Part shown: positions 16,787 through 24,396 of the stretch, in pieces
Layout of the letters: the number at the start of each line of letters is the position of its first letter
Position numbering within the stretch: the stretch's first letter is position 1
NCBI RefSeq assembly: GCF_023518235.1
Contig: NZ_CP090423.1
Location: 4,171,001-4,235,000, forward strand
From: Stenotrophomonas maltophilia
GTDB lineage: Bacteria; Pseudomonadota; Gammaproteobacteria; Xanthomonadales; Xanthomonadaceae
Length of the DNA stretch: 64,000 nt
Direction of reading: 5' to 3'
The notes under the pieces: model-generated
Told to the model about the DNA's origin: nothing
Database searches by the model: none
What the model saw: only the letters and a program-made list of their open reading frames with translations
Program-made: the position numbers and the translations under genes

Positions 16787-16825
16787 CGCAAAGAACAAGG
16801 GCGACGCCCGAAGACGCCGCCCTTG
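16787..16825 (-). terminator. Rho-independent terminator of 6S RNA
   Basis: On the minus strand a strong GC stem (AAGGGCGGCGTC / GGCGTCGCCCTT, TTCG-type loop) at 16796-16825 is followed by a T-rich run (TGTTCTTTG). It lies just past the predicted 3' end of 6S RNA and before fau. Some read-through would be needed if fau is co-transcribed with 6S. Confidence 0.75.
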
Positions 16826-16831
16826 CTGGAA

Positions 16832-17022
16832 TATTGCATTCTCCGCAATGTCGATGCATGCGAAACGACCTTGAACCCGGGGGCTCAAGTGGGAACGCTG
16901 GAGAACCATCGGGCTTCCCGCTACAAGGCGGACCTGCACTCCCGGCGCTGTCGCGCTCCCGGTGTCGTTCTTAAGGGACAAGGCGAATGTTTGCACATGC
17001 CGTCGAGTACCGCAGAGAACGC
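16832..17022 (-). ncRNA. ssrS: 6S RNA
   Basis: Located between zapA and fau, the usual site of ssrS. On the minus strand the 5' end (GTTCTCTGCGG) can pair with the 3' end (GCGGAGAATGC) to form the closing stem. Near the 3' side a small hairpin ACTTGAGCC-CCC-GGGTTCAAGG closely matches the E. coli 6S hairpin CCTTGAACC..GGGTTCAAGG, followed by a CATTGCGGAGA block like GGCATCTCGGAGA. Length of about 190 nt fits. 6S RNA binds sigma-70 RNA polymerase as a promoter mimic and lowers transcription in stationary phase. Ends are estimated from structure and the promoter. Confidence 0.88.
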
Positions 17023-17028
17023 GTGGCC

Positions 17029-17034
17029 ATTATA
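17029..17034 (-). promoter_or_regulatory. -10 element of the 6S RNA promoter
   Basis: A consensus TATAAT on the minus strand lies 7 nt upstream of the inferred 6S 5' end (about 17022). The -35 region about 17 nt further up is not consensus. Confidence 0.65.
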
Positions 17035-17090
17035 GCCAGCGCGCAGATTCTGGATAGGCCGTTCGTCGGCAACAGTCCGTGCCAATTCAG

Positions 17091-17166
17091 AAAAGGGGAC
17101 GGAGGGGATTAAGACGCGTTCAGCACGGATGGGGCGAATACGGCTTGATCCCCTCCGTCCCCTTTT
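17091..17166. repeat. Inverted repeat with 19-bp arms
   Basis: AAAAGGGGACGGAGGGGAT (17091-17109) is exactly complementary to 17148-17166, with a 38-nt loop. It lies at the 3' end of zapA (minus-strand stop at 17165) and upstream of the 6S promoter. The right arm ending in TTTT on the plus strand and AAAA on the left gives terminator-like polarity for either strand, so it probably ends zapA transcription and insulates 6S. Confidence 0.88.
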
Positions 17167-17461
17167 ACGGGGTGCCGTCGATGGCGCGGTCCAGGCGCCG
17201 GTTCAGGTCGGCCAGGGTCTGCTGCAGGGCCACGGCCTGGCGGGCGTTCTCGTCGCGCAGCAGCTGCAGTTCGTGGGCCAGGTTCAACGCGGCCAGTACC
17301 GCCACGCGGTCCACGGCGGCCATGCGGTTGCTGCCGCGGATCTCGCGCATGCGTGCATCGAGCAGGCGCGCGGCCGCCATCAGGCTGTCGCGCTCATCGC
17401 CGCCGACGCCTACGGTGTATTCACGATCGAGGATGCGGACACTGACCGGTTCGGCGCTCAT
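17165..17461 (-). CDS. zapA: Cell division protein ZapA
   Basis: The 98-residue protein matches ZapA: an N-terminal beta region (VSVRILDREYTVGV), a conserved middle (LMAAARLLDARMREIR), and a long C-terminal coiled coil (LAHELQLLRDENARQAVALQQTL). ZapA tetramers crosslink FtsZ filaments at the division septum. Its start overlaps the stop of the upstream ZapB-like gene by 4 nt. Placement next to 6S RNA is conserved. Confidence 0.94.
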   Translation of the reverse strand: MSAEPVSVRILDREYTVGVGGDERDSLMAAARLLDARMREIRGSNRMAAVDRVAVLAALNLAHELQLLRDENARQAVALQQTLADLNRRLDRAIDGTP

Positions 17462-17679
17462 GTGTGCTGCTCCAGGGATTTGAGCCGGCTGATCATTGCT
17501 TCCACCCGCGAGCGTGCCTGCTCGTTCTTGGCCAGCAGCGTCGAGCGCTCCGCCACCAGCTGTTCCTGCTGGTGGCGCAGGCTGCGGTTCTCCTCGGCCA
17601 GGCGCTGGTTGCGTTCAAGCAACGCTTCCACGCGGGCGGCGAAGTCCTGCAGCTGGGCAAGGGGATCGGCGGGTTCCAT
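17458..17679 (-). CDS. Small coiled-coil protein (TIGR02449/ZapB-like)
   Basis: The 73-residue protein is almost entirely one coiled coil (about residues 8-70: VEALLERNQRLAEENRSL and onward), resembling the TIGR02449 family and cell-division protein ZapB. ZapB bridges ZapA to MatP in enterobacteria. The ATGA overlap with zapA supports a joint function at the divisome, which is inference. I chose the ATG at 17679 because upstream in-frame sequence is antisense to ygfB. Confidence 0.85.
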   Translation of the reverse strand: MEPADPLAQLQDFAARVEALLERNQRLAEENRSLRHQQEQLVAERSTLLAKNEQARSRVEAMISRLKSLEQHT

Positions 17680-17832
17680 GCGGGCACGATAGGCAAGCGG
17701 GGTGAGGGCGGTCAAGCGCCGTCGCAGCAGGGCTGGACGGCCACGGGGAGGATGCCGTCGGGTTGCTACACTACCGGGTCTGACGGGCGCGCGCGTGCGC
17801 GCTCCGGGTTTCCTTTCCGAACGAGCCGCACG

Positions 17833-18381
17833 ATGACCGAACTTCCCTCCGTCGACGACGTTTCCCGCGCCAGCCAGGAACTGGGCCTGGGCGCCACCGC
17901 TGCCGAACTGCACGGTGCGCTGTGCGGCTGGCTGGCCGCCGGCGGCGCCCCCGGCAATGATTGGCCGGCGCGCGTGCTGGCCGACGACAACCTGCCGCCG
18001 GTGGCCGCCGACAGCGTGCTGGGGCAGCTGCAGCAGGCCACCATCAAGCAGCTGGAAGACCGCGACTTCGCTTTCGAGCTGCTGCTGACCGACAGCGATG
18101 ATGTGTCCGCGCAGGCCGATGCCATGTTCAGCTGGACCCGTTCCTTCCTGGGCGGTTTCGGCCTGGGCAGCGGCGGCCGCCGCCCGACCCTGTCCGAAGA
18201 GGGCGAAGAAGCGCTGACCGACATGGCCAGCCTGGCCCGTGCCTCCAGCGAGGATTTCGAGGCCGGTGGCGATGACGATGACGAAGCGCTGTCGGAAATC
18301 GAGGAATTCATCCGCGTGGCAGTGCTGCTGCTGCACGGCGACGTGGTGCTGGCCTCGCGCCATCGGCAGCGCCTGAACTGA
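17833..18381 (+). CDS. UPF0149 family protein YgfB
   Basis: This acidic 182-residue protein of the UPF0149/YgfB family has typical TAAELHGALCGWLAAGG near the start, WTRSFLGGFGLG in the middle and EEFIRVAVLLL at the end. In Pseudomonas aeruginosa YgfB is linked to ampDh3 and beta-lactam resistance control; whether this applies here is inference. It overlaps pepP by one base (TGATGG), the conserved ygfB-pepP arrangement, and is divergent from the ZapB-like gene. Confidence 0.92.
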   Translation: MTELPSVDDVSRASQELGLGATAAELHGALCGWLAAGGAPGNDWPARVLADDNLPPVAADSVLGQLQQATIKQLEDRDFAFELLLTDSDDVSAQADAMFSWTRSFLGGFGLGSGGRRPTLSEEGEEALTDMASLARASSEDFEAGGDDDDEALSEIEEFIRVAVLLLHGDVVLASRHRQRLN

Positions 18382-19709
18382 TGGATCTCAAGCAGCGCAC
18401 CGGCATTGCGGCCGGCGAGTACAAGCGTCGCCGCCGCCAGCTGATGGACATGGCCGGTGAGGACGCGATCCTGGTGCTGCCGGCCGCGGCCGAGAAGGTG
18501 CGCAGCCTCGATACCCACTATCCGTTCCGGCAGGATTCGGACTTCCAGTACCTGAGCGGTTTCCCGGAGCCGGAAGCCGTGCTGGTGCTGATCCCGGGCC
18601 GTCGCCACGGCGAGGCCATCCTGTTCTGCCGCGAGCGCGATGCCGAGCGCGAGGCCTGGGACGGCAGCCGTGCCGGCCAGGAAGGTGCGGTGGCGCAGTA
18701 CGGCATGGACGATGCCTACCCGATCGACGATCTGGACGACATCCTGCCCGGCCTGCTGGAAGGGCGCTCGCGCGTCTACTACCACTTCGGCCGCGATGCC
18801 GACTTCGACCTGAAGCTGATCGGCTGGGTCAACCGCGTGCGTTCGCAGGTGCGTCACGGCGCGCAGCCACCGCATGAATTCCTCGAACTGGGCCACCTGC
18901 TGCACGAGCAGCGCCTGTTCAAGTCCGGTGCGGAAGTGGTGCTGATGCACCATGCCGCGCAGATCAGCGTGCGCGCCCACCTGGCGGCGATGAAAGCGGC
19001 CAGGTCGGGTATCCACGAGTACGAACTGCAGGCCGAGCTGGAACGCGTGTTCCGCGCCAATGATGCCGTGCCGGCCTATTGCAGTATCGTCGGCGCCGGC
19101 CGCAACGGCTGCATCCTGCATTACCGCGACAACAACGCACGTTCCCGCGACGGCGAGCTGGTGCTGATCGACGCCGGCGCCGAGTACCGCGGCTACGCCA
19201 GTGACATCACCCGCACCTTCCCGGTGAACGGCCGCTTCAGTGCCGAACAGCGCGCGCTGCACGATCTGGTCGGTGACGCGCAGGCCGCGGCGCTGGGCCA
19301 GGCCAAGCCGGGCGTGCCGTATGAGGCTGGTCACTTGGCCGCGGTGCAGACCCTGACCGAAGGCCTGCTGCGGCTGGGCCTGCTGAAGGGAACACTGGAA
19401 AAGAACCTGTCCGAAGGCCTGTACCAGCGCTTCTACCGGCACAAGACCGGGCACTGGATCGGCATGGACGTGCACGACGTGGGCGATTACCGCCTGGCCG
19501 GTGATTCGCGTCTGCTGGAGCCGGGCATGGCCTTCACCATCGAGCCGGGGCTGTACATCGGCGTGGATGACACGACGGTGGAGCCGCGCTGGCGCGGTAT
19601 CGGCATCCGCACCGAGGATGATGTGCTGATCACCGATGATGGCCATCGGGTGCTGACCGAAGGGCTGGCGCGCAGCGCCGACGAGATCGAAGCGGTGATG
19701 GCGGAGTAG
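18381..19709 (+). CDS. pepP: Xaa-Pro aminopeptidase
   Basis: The 442-residue M24B metallopeptidase removes N-terminal residues before proline. The aminopeptidase P N-terminal domain is at about 5-135 (YPFRQDSDFQYLSGF). The pita-bread catalytic domain holds the two-metal ligands in order: DAGAEYRGYASDITRTFP (two Asp), HWIGMDVHD (His), TIEPGLYI (Glu) and GIRTEDDVLI (Glu). Length equals E. coli PepP. It is coupled to ygfB. Unlike E. coli, no ubiH follows; instead there is a repeat-filled gap. Confidence 0.96.
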   Translation: MDLKQRTGIAAGEYKRRRRQLMDMAGEDAILVLPAAAEKVRSLDTHYPFRQDSDFQYLSGFPEPEAVLVLIPGRRHGEAILFCRERDAEREAWDGSRAGQEGAVAQYGMDDAYPIDDLDDILPGLLEGRSRVYYHFGRDADFDLKLIGWVNRVRSQVRHGAQPPHEFLELGHLLHEQRLFKSGAEVVLMHHAAQISVRAHLAAMKAARSGIHEYELQAELERVFRANDAVPAYCSIVGAGRNGCILHYRDNNARSRDGELVLIDAGAEYRGYASDITRTFPVNGRFSAEQRALHDLVGDAQAAALGQAKPGVPYEAGHLAAVQTLTEGLLRLGLLKGTLEKNLSEGLYQRFYRHKTGHWIGMDVHDVGDYRLAGDSRLLEPGMAFTIEPGLYIGVDDTTVEPRWRGIGIRTEDDVLITDDGHRVLTEGLARSADEIEAVMAE

Positions 19710-19796
19710 GGGGTTTTCTGCAGGGCTTGCAGCCCTGCACCCGCTACAAGCCGAAGCAACGGCAACGGCCAAAGCAAGAGCGGCTATCCGTGGGAT

Positions 19797-19898
19797 GGCG
19801 GGGCACTGTGGGTTTGCGGGGACGCCGCAAGTACGTCCCTGTAGGCTTGGTCGCCGCGTCCATGCGGCTCACACCCCGCAAACCCACAGTGCCCCGCC
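19797..19898. repeat. Long hairpin repeat, copy A (inverted relative to copy B)
   Basis: Perfect 25-bp arms (GGCGGGGCACTGTGGGTTTG plus CGGGG, and complement) enclose about 52 nt. Read on the minus strand, the loop shows the core GCCGCATGGACGCGGCGACC followed by AAGCCTACAGGGACGT and GCGGCGTCCCC, which resembles the cores of copies B and C. It lies in the 488-nt gap between pepP and pepQ. Confidence 0.88.
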
Positions 19899-20055
19899 TT
19901 CGACAGGTTCACGCGGCTGTTGGTAACGAAGGCTGTTGGCACGCGCGGCCGTTGGTAGGTGTGGACCTTGGTCGACACAGAGCGAGCGCAGCAAGCGACC
20001 CGCTTCTGCTTTTCTTTTTCTTTTCCGTGGTTGGACGCGCACGGAAACTGTCAGA

Positions 20056-20157
20056 GGTGGGGCGGGGTGGGTTCGCGGGGGTGTCCGCGGCATGGATGCC
20101 GCGGCCAAGCCCCCATGGATGGGTTCACGGCGTCCCCCGAACCCACCCCGCCCCGCC
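20056..20157. repeat. Long hairpin repeat, copy B
   Basis: Arms GGTGGGGCGGGGTGGGTTCG and CGAACCCACCCCGCCCCGCC pair along 20 bp with one G-T position. The core GGGGGTGTCCGCGGCATGGA then TGCCGCGGCCAAGCCCCCAT and GGCGTCCCCC is nearly identical to copy C at 45341 although the outer arms differ. Confidence 0.88.
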
Positions 20158-20197
20158 AAGCGCGGCATTTTGAATTCAGCGTCAAACCACGAGGGGC

Positions 20198-21529
20198 TCA
20201 GCCGTTGGCCGCTGCAAACTCCGGCCGGGTCAGGTTGTCCGCTTCGCCGTCGGTGCACAGCACTTCGTCCTCGATGCGGATGCCGCCATACGGACGGAAG
20301 AAGTCCACGCGGTCCCAGTTGACCGCATCGCCATGGCCGGCGTCCTTCACTTCGTTCAACAGCATGTCGATGAAGTACAGGCCCGGTTCGATGGTCACCA
20401 CCATGCCCGGCTCCAGCACGCGGGTCAGGCGCAGATAGGGGTGGCCGGCGGGGCGCTCGATGCGGCCTCCTACGTCGCTGGCCGCAAAGCCCGCCACGTC
20501 ATGCACCTGCAGGCCGATCAGGTGGCCGATACCGTGCGGGAAGAACGCGGCGCTGACGCCGGTTTCCAGCGCGGTCTGCGGCGAGACGTTGATCACGCCG
20601 AAGTCCTTCAGCACGCCCATCAGCGAAAGATGTGCATCCACATGCAGCTGCTTGTAGTCGAAGCCCGGGCGCACCGCGGCGCATATCTGCTGCTGGGCGG
20701 CATCGACGGCGGCGATCATCGCAGCAAATTCGTCGTGACCCTGTGCGGCATAGGTGCGGGTGATGTCGCTGGCGTAACCGTGAGCGCTGGCGCCGGCGTC
20801 GATCAGGAAGCTGCGCAGCGGCTGCGGCGCCTTGCGGCCCAGTTCGGTGTAATGCAGCACGGCGGCGTGTTCGTTCAGTGCGACGATGTTGCCGTACGGC
20901 AGTTCGTTGGCATCCTGGCCCACGGCCTGGCAGTACGCCATGTGGATGCTGAACTCGTCGGCGCCATTGCGGAAGGCGGCCTCGGCGGCGCGGTGGCCGC
21001 GCACACCCAGCACCTGTGCCTGGCGCATCAGTGCGATTTCATACGGCGTCTTGCTGCCACGGTGCCATTCCAGGTAGTTCACCACCGGCGCCGGGTTGTT
21101 GGGCACGAAGGCGCCCAGCGCACTCTGCGGCTCGCCGAGGATCGCGCAGCGCGCCGGATCGGCCGGCAGCAGCGCCAGCGCCTCTTCGGGCTTGCGGATG
21201 ATGTGGATGTCGAAGTGGTCCACCCACCAGCCGCTGGGCGCGTCCGGCACCACGTGCCAGTAGTCGAAGGGCTGGTGGAAGATCACCGCGGGGCGCCTGC
21301 CCGGGGTGAACACGATCCAGCTGTTGGGCACGCGGGTGAGCGGCAGCCAGGCCTTGAACTGCGGGTTCACCGCATACGGATAATCGCGATCGTCGAACAC
21401 CTGGTAGTGCAGGGTGCCGCTGGGCACCACCAGGTGATCGAAGCCGCCGCGGGCCAGCGCCTGTTCGGCGCGTCGGCACAGCACGGCCAGGTGGTCGGGA
21501 TACAGGGCGCCGGGGTCTTGCTGGATCAT
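20198..21529 (-). CDS. pepQ: Xaa-Pro dipeptidase (M24B)
   Basis: The 443-residue prolidase cleaves dipeptides with C-terminal proline. Its length matches the bacterial PepQ group (about 440). Metal ligands appear as DAGASAHGYASDITRTY, HGIGHLIGLQVHDVAG, TIEPGLYFIDML and GGIRIEDEVLC. The N-terminal creatinase-like domain includes NSWIVFTPGRRPAVIF and HIIRKPEEALALLP. Convergent with pepP. It presumably works with pepP in final degradation of proline-containing peptides. Confidence 0.94.
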   Translation of the reverse strand: MIQQDPGALYPDHLAVLCRRAEQALARGGFDHLVVPSGTLHYQVFDDRDYPYAVNPQFKAWLPLTRVPNSWIVFTPGRRPAVIFHQPFDYWHVVPDAPSGWWVDHFDIHIIRKPEEALALLPADPARCAILGEPQSALGAFVPNNPAPVVNYLEWHRGSKTPYEIALMRQAQVLGVRGHRAAEAAFRNGADEFSIHMAYCQAVGQDANELPYGNIVALNEHAAVLHYTELGRKAPQPLRSFLIDAGASAHGYASDITRTYAAQGHDEFAAMIAAVDAAQQQICAAVRPGFDYKQLHVDAHLSLMGVLKDFGVINVSPQTALETGVSAAFFPHGIGHLIGLQVHDVAGFAASDVGGRIERPAGHPYLRLTRVLEPGMVVTIEPGLYFIDMLLNEVKDAGHGDAVNWDRVDFFRPYGGIRIEDEVLCTDGEADNLTRPEFAAANG

Positions 21530-21604
21530 TGCGGTGGCTCGACACGGAAAACGGCCCTAGATTCTGCCGCATACCGCGAAAAACCGCTGTGCCGGAACCG
21601 GCAC

Positions 21605-21976
21605 TCAGGCCGTCGAAAGCGGCCCTTCGTCGCTGTCCTCGCCCACCCATTGGCGCAGCAGCTGCCGATGCTCGCGCGACAGGGTGAGGAAGCGGAAGCC
21701 GGTCCAGCTTTGACCCGGCGCATGTGCCGGTTCGCTCCACAGCAGGTGCACGCCCACGTCGATGGCTTCATGGCGACCGTCGCCCATCGGCAGCGGGAAG
21801 CGCAGCTGGTACAGCGCGTCCTCGCGCAATGGCGTACTGGCCAGCATCAGCATGCCGGTCTCGGAAACATTGCCAAGCCGGCCCACCACGCAGTCGCGCA
21901 TCTGGTCGGTGACCGGCACCAGATCCGAGACCTGGCGGCGCGGGGCGCGACGGGTGTCCTGTGGCAGCGGGTTCAT
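21605..21976 (-). CDS. PilZ domain protein
   Basis: The 123-residue single-domain protein begins with RRAPRRQVSDLVPVTD, which carries the arginine-rich loop typical of PilZ c-di-GMP binders (RxxxR), followed by the GNVSETGMLML strand that corresponds to the D/NxSxxG motif. It may sense c-di-GMP. It overlaps the DUF1631 gene by 4 nt (21973-21976) and is translated after it, an arrangement suggesting one module. Confidence 0.87.
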   Translation of the reverse strand: MNPLPQDTRRAPRRQVSDLVPVTDQMRDCVVGRLGNVSETGMLMLASTPLREDALYQLRFPLPMGDGRHEAIDVGVHLLWSEPAHAPGQSWTGFRFLTLSREHRQLLRQWVGEDSDEGPLSTA

Positions 21977-24252
21977 GCGTGCGTCTCCTTGCGGCGGCCG
22001 CCAGCCAGCGCGCGCAGGGCGCTAAGGCTGGCCTGCCAGGCACGGTCCACCAGCCGGCCACGGTCTTCGGTCACCAGCTGTGCGTGGCCGGCGCTGAGCT
22101 GCCGCGCCAGCGTGTCCAGGTCGGTCTCGGCGATCTTCTGTCCGCGCGGATTGACGAACAGGGCATGGCCGGTCAGGAGGCTGTACCAGGACAGGCGCTG
22201 CCGTCGCACGCTGCCGTCGCCGCTGTCGATATCGAACCAGCTGCCGAACGGCAGGCTGGAAAGCTGCTGGTAGGCCGCCTCTTCCGCACTGCTGCGGGGA
22301 AGCGGTGGTGGGGCTGCGGCATTGTCAGTACCTGCGGCGTGCTCGCCCAGGCGCGCACGCGCTTTCAGGCGGGCACTGAGTTCGGTGCGTGAGGTCGTTT
22401 CGTCTTCGCCGCCGGGTGTGGCCAGGCGCCGTGCAACGGCGGCCGCCTCCTCGGCGTGGTACCCGACCTGGACCAGTGCGGCTTCCACATCGGCGGCCAG
22501 CGTGGCATCGGTGCCATCGGCGGCATCGACGGCCTGGGCGGTGACCGCCGCAATGCGTTCGGTCTGTTGCAGGCGCTCCTGCCATTGCGGCGAATCGTCG
22601 CCATGCCGCAGGCGGGTCAGGGTCAGCGCATCGGCCCAGGCCTGGCGCAGCAGGGACTGCACGAAACGGGGGGGCTGCTGTGCATCACAGCACTGGTCGA
22701 TCTGTGCATTGGCCTGGCGGCGTGCCAGCTCCAGGCGTTCCTTGCCGCGGGCCGCTTCGACATGGCGGCGCTCAGCCAGCTCGGCGCGGTGCGCTGCGGC
22801 GCGCTGGTGCTGCTGCACGTCTTCGTTGGCAGCGGCGAATGCGTCCGGTGATCGGGCATCCTGGGCGAGCAGGCCCTGCACGCTCTGCGCCATGCGTTGC
22901 AGCAGCTGTGGGTCGACGTCATCGTCGGCCAGCCAGTGCGCACCGACTTCGGCGATCTGGTTGAGCAGCTCGCGCGCGGGGTGCTCGTCGCGCACGAAGA
23001 AGCCGGGGTCGGCCATTGCCGCGCGGGCCAGCGGAACCTGCAGGCGCGCCAGCAGGGCGGCCGGTACCGGGTCGGGGCGCTGCCGCTGCTGCACCTGCTG
23101 CATGAGCATGCGCAGCAGGTCGAGGTTGTCGCGGTCGTGGCTGCCCAGCTGGGCCTGGGCGCCATGCTCGCTGCGCAGCTGGGCGACCACCGCTGCCTGC
23201 AGGTCGGCCACGCCGGTGGCGGCACTGGACTGGGCCTGCAGGCGAGCGAGCACCGCGTCGACGGCGGCGCTGGGGACGGCGCCGGTTTCAACCGGGGCGG
23301 CGGCTGCGTGGCGGGCCTGCTGCAGCAGCTCATGCAGGGCACCGCCGGTGGAGGCAGTCAGGCCGACGACAGCGGCACTGCCAGCGTCGTTGACGGTGTC
23401 CTGTACCAGATGCGACCACGAGCCGGCGGGGGCGGAGCCGTTCCAACCGGTCAGCGGTGCGGCCGCTTGCCGGGCCGGCTGCGTGGCGCGACCGCCGCCC
23501 ACCGACTGGGTGATGATCCGCCGTGTGCTGGAGGAGCGCGCCAGATAAGGGGTGTAGACCAGCCCCGGCAGGATGCCGTGCTGGGCCAGCAGGGCGTTGG
23601 CGCGATCCAGTACGTCGCCCAGGCGCTCCAGCACCTGGCGCTCGAAGCTGCGGTACAGCGCCAGCTGGATCTCCGCGCCAAGCGCATCCTGTTCGGCCAG
23701 CCGGCGCACGATCAGGCACAGCGCCTGCGGTGCCAGCGGCAGGGTGTCCGTTTCGAATGCCGGTGCGGCGGCCAGCACGCCCAGGCGTTGTCCCAGCAGA
23801 TTCAGCGCGTTGGTCGAGCGCTGGGTTTCGCGCCGTACCATTTCGGTCAGCAGCAGGTCGCGATCCACGTCGTGCTCGGCGACCAGCGACAGGCCCTGCA
23901 TGCCTGGCAGGGCCGGCGCGGGCGTGGCAGGCGCGCCGGCACTGGCCGGTTCGCGCAGCCGTGCCAGCGACTCGGCCAGGGCATCCAGCACGCGATCCGG
24001 GAAGTGGCCGGCAAAGGCATGCAGCTGGCCGCGCTGGGCCATAAGGTCGGCCTGCTGCGCCGGATTGCGGGCGCGGTCGGCATCGTGCAGCAGGGTCTGT
24101 TCCAATGCTTCGACGGTCAGGATCAGGGGCGCGGCCAGTGCCTGCCGGCACAGGCCGATCAGCGCGCCCAGCAGATCGCGCACCCGCGGTGGCAGCTCGG
24201 CGGCGGCCAGGCGGTTCTTGTCGGCGGAGGTAAGGGAGAAGACAGCTGACAT
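21973..24252 (-). CDS. DUF1631 family protein
   Basis: This large, helical, glutamine/alanine-rich protein of 759 residues matches DUF1631, a family of unknown function found in gammaproteobacteria. No signal peptide or membrane segment is apparent. The C-terminal 120 residues are the most ordered (LSSLPFGSWFDIDSGDGSVR, LSWYSLLTGHALFVNPRGQK), a strand-rich part that looks like a degenerate PilZ-like barrel. Together with the following PilZ gene it may act in c-di-GMP-linked surface behaviour; this is inferred from context. Confidence 0.83.
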   Translation of the reverse strand: MSAVFSLTSADKNRLAAAELPPRVRDLLGALIGLCRQALAAPLILTVEALEQTLLHDADRARNPAQQADLMAQRGQLHAFAGHFPDRVLDALAESLARLREPASAGAPATPAPALPGMQGLSLVAEHDVDRDLLLTEMVRRETQRSTNALNLLGQRLGVLAAAPAFETDTLPLAPQALCLIVRRLAEQDALGAEIQLALYRSFERQVLERLGDVLDRANALLAQHGILPGLVYTPYLARSSSTRRIITQSVGGGRATQPARQAAAPLTGWNGSAPAGSWSHLVQDTVNDAGSAAVVGLTASTGGALHELLQQARHAAAAPVETGAVPSAAVDAVLARLQAQSSAATGVADLQAAVVAQLRSEHGAQAQLGSHDRDNLDLLRMLMQQVQQRQRPDPVPAALLARLQVPLARAAMADPGFFVRDEHPARELLNQIAEVGAHWLADDDVDPQLLQRMAQSVQGLLAQDARSPDAFAAANEDVQQHQRAAAHRAELAERRHVEAARGKERLELARRQANAQIDQCCDAQQPPRFVQSLLRQAWADALTLTRLRHGDDSPQWQERLQQTERIAAVTAQAVDAADGTDATLAADVEAALVQVGYHAEEAAAVARRLATPGGEDETTSRTELSARLKARARLGEHAAGTDNAAAPPPLPRSSAEEAAYQQLSSLPFGSWFDIDSGDGSVRRQRLSWYSLLTGHALFVNPRGQKIAETDLDTLARQLSAGHAQLVTEDRGRLVDRAWQASLSALRALAGGRRKETHA

Positions 24253-24357
24253 CGGCAGGCGGTACCCGGATTCCCGCGGATCGATCTGGTGAATCTACCG
24301 TGTCGGCCGATGCCGGCGCTACTTTAGGGTGAACGTGAACGGTCCGGATGCGCGATT

Positions 24358-24379
24358 GCCGGCCAGCGGCCGGCACTAC
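24358..24379. repeat. SMAG-like palindrome
   Basis: GCCGGCC-AGC-GGCCGGC followed by ACTAC (complement of GTAG) occupies the 144-nt gap between DUF1631 and hemW, just beyond the hemW stop on the minus strand. Confidence 0.75.
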
Positions 24380-24396
24380 CCGTTACGGCGGAGGCC

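Larger units (their letters stand above)
19710..20197. other. Gene-free gap between convergent pepP and pepQ, filled with repeats
   Basis: This 488-nt stretch contains two related long hairpins (19797-19898 and 20056-20157) with a spacer that includes GTAGGTGTGGACC-TTGGTCGACAC at 19954-19978, another small palindrome type. No open reading frame with codon-usage support is visible. Confidence 0.8.

Noticed and set aside
16753..17164. Possible small protein-coding gene between fau and zapA
   Set aside because: The short open frames there overlap the structured 6S RNA region and the inverted repeat; no ribosome-binding site or conserved product is evident.
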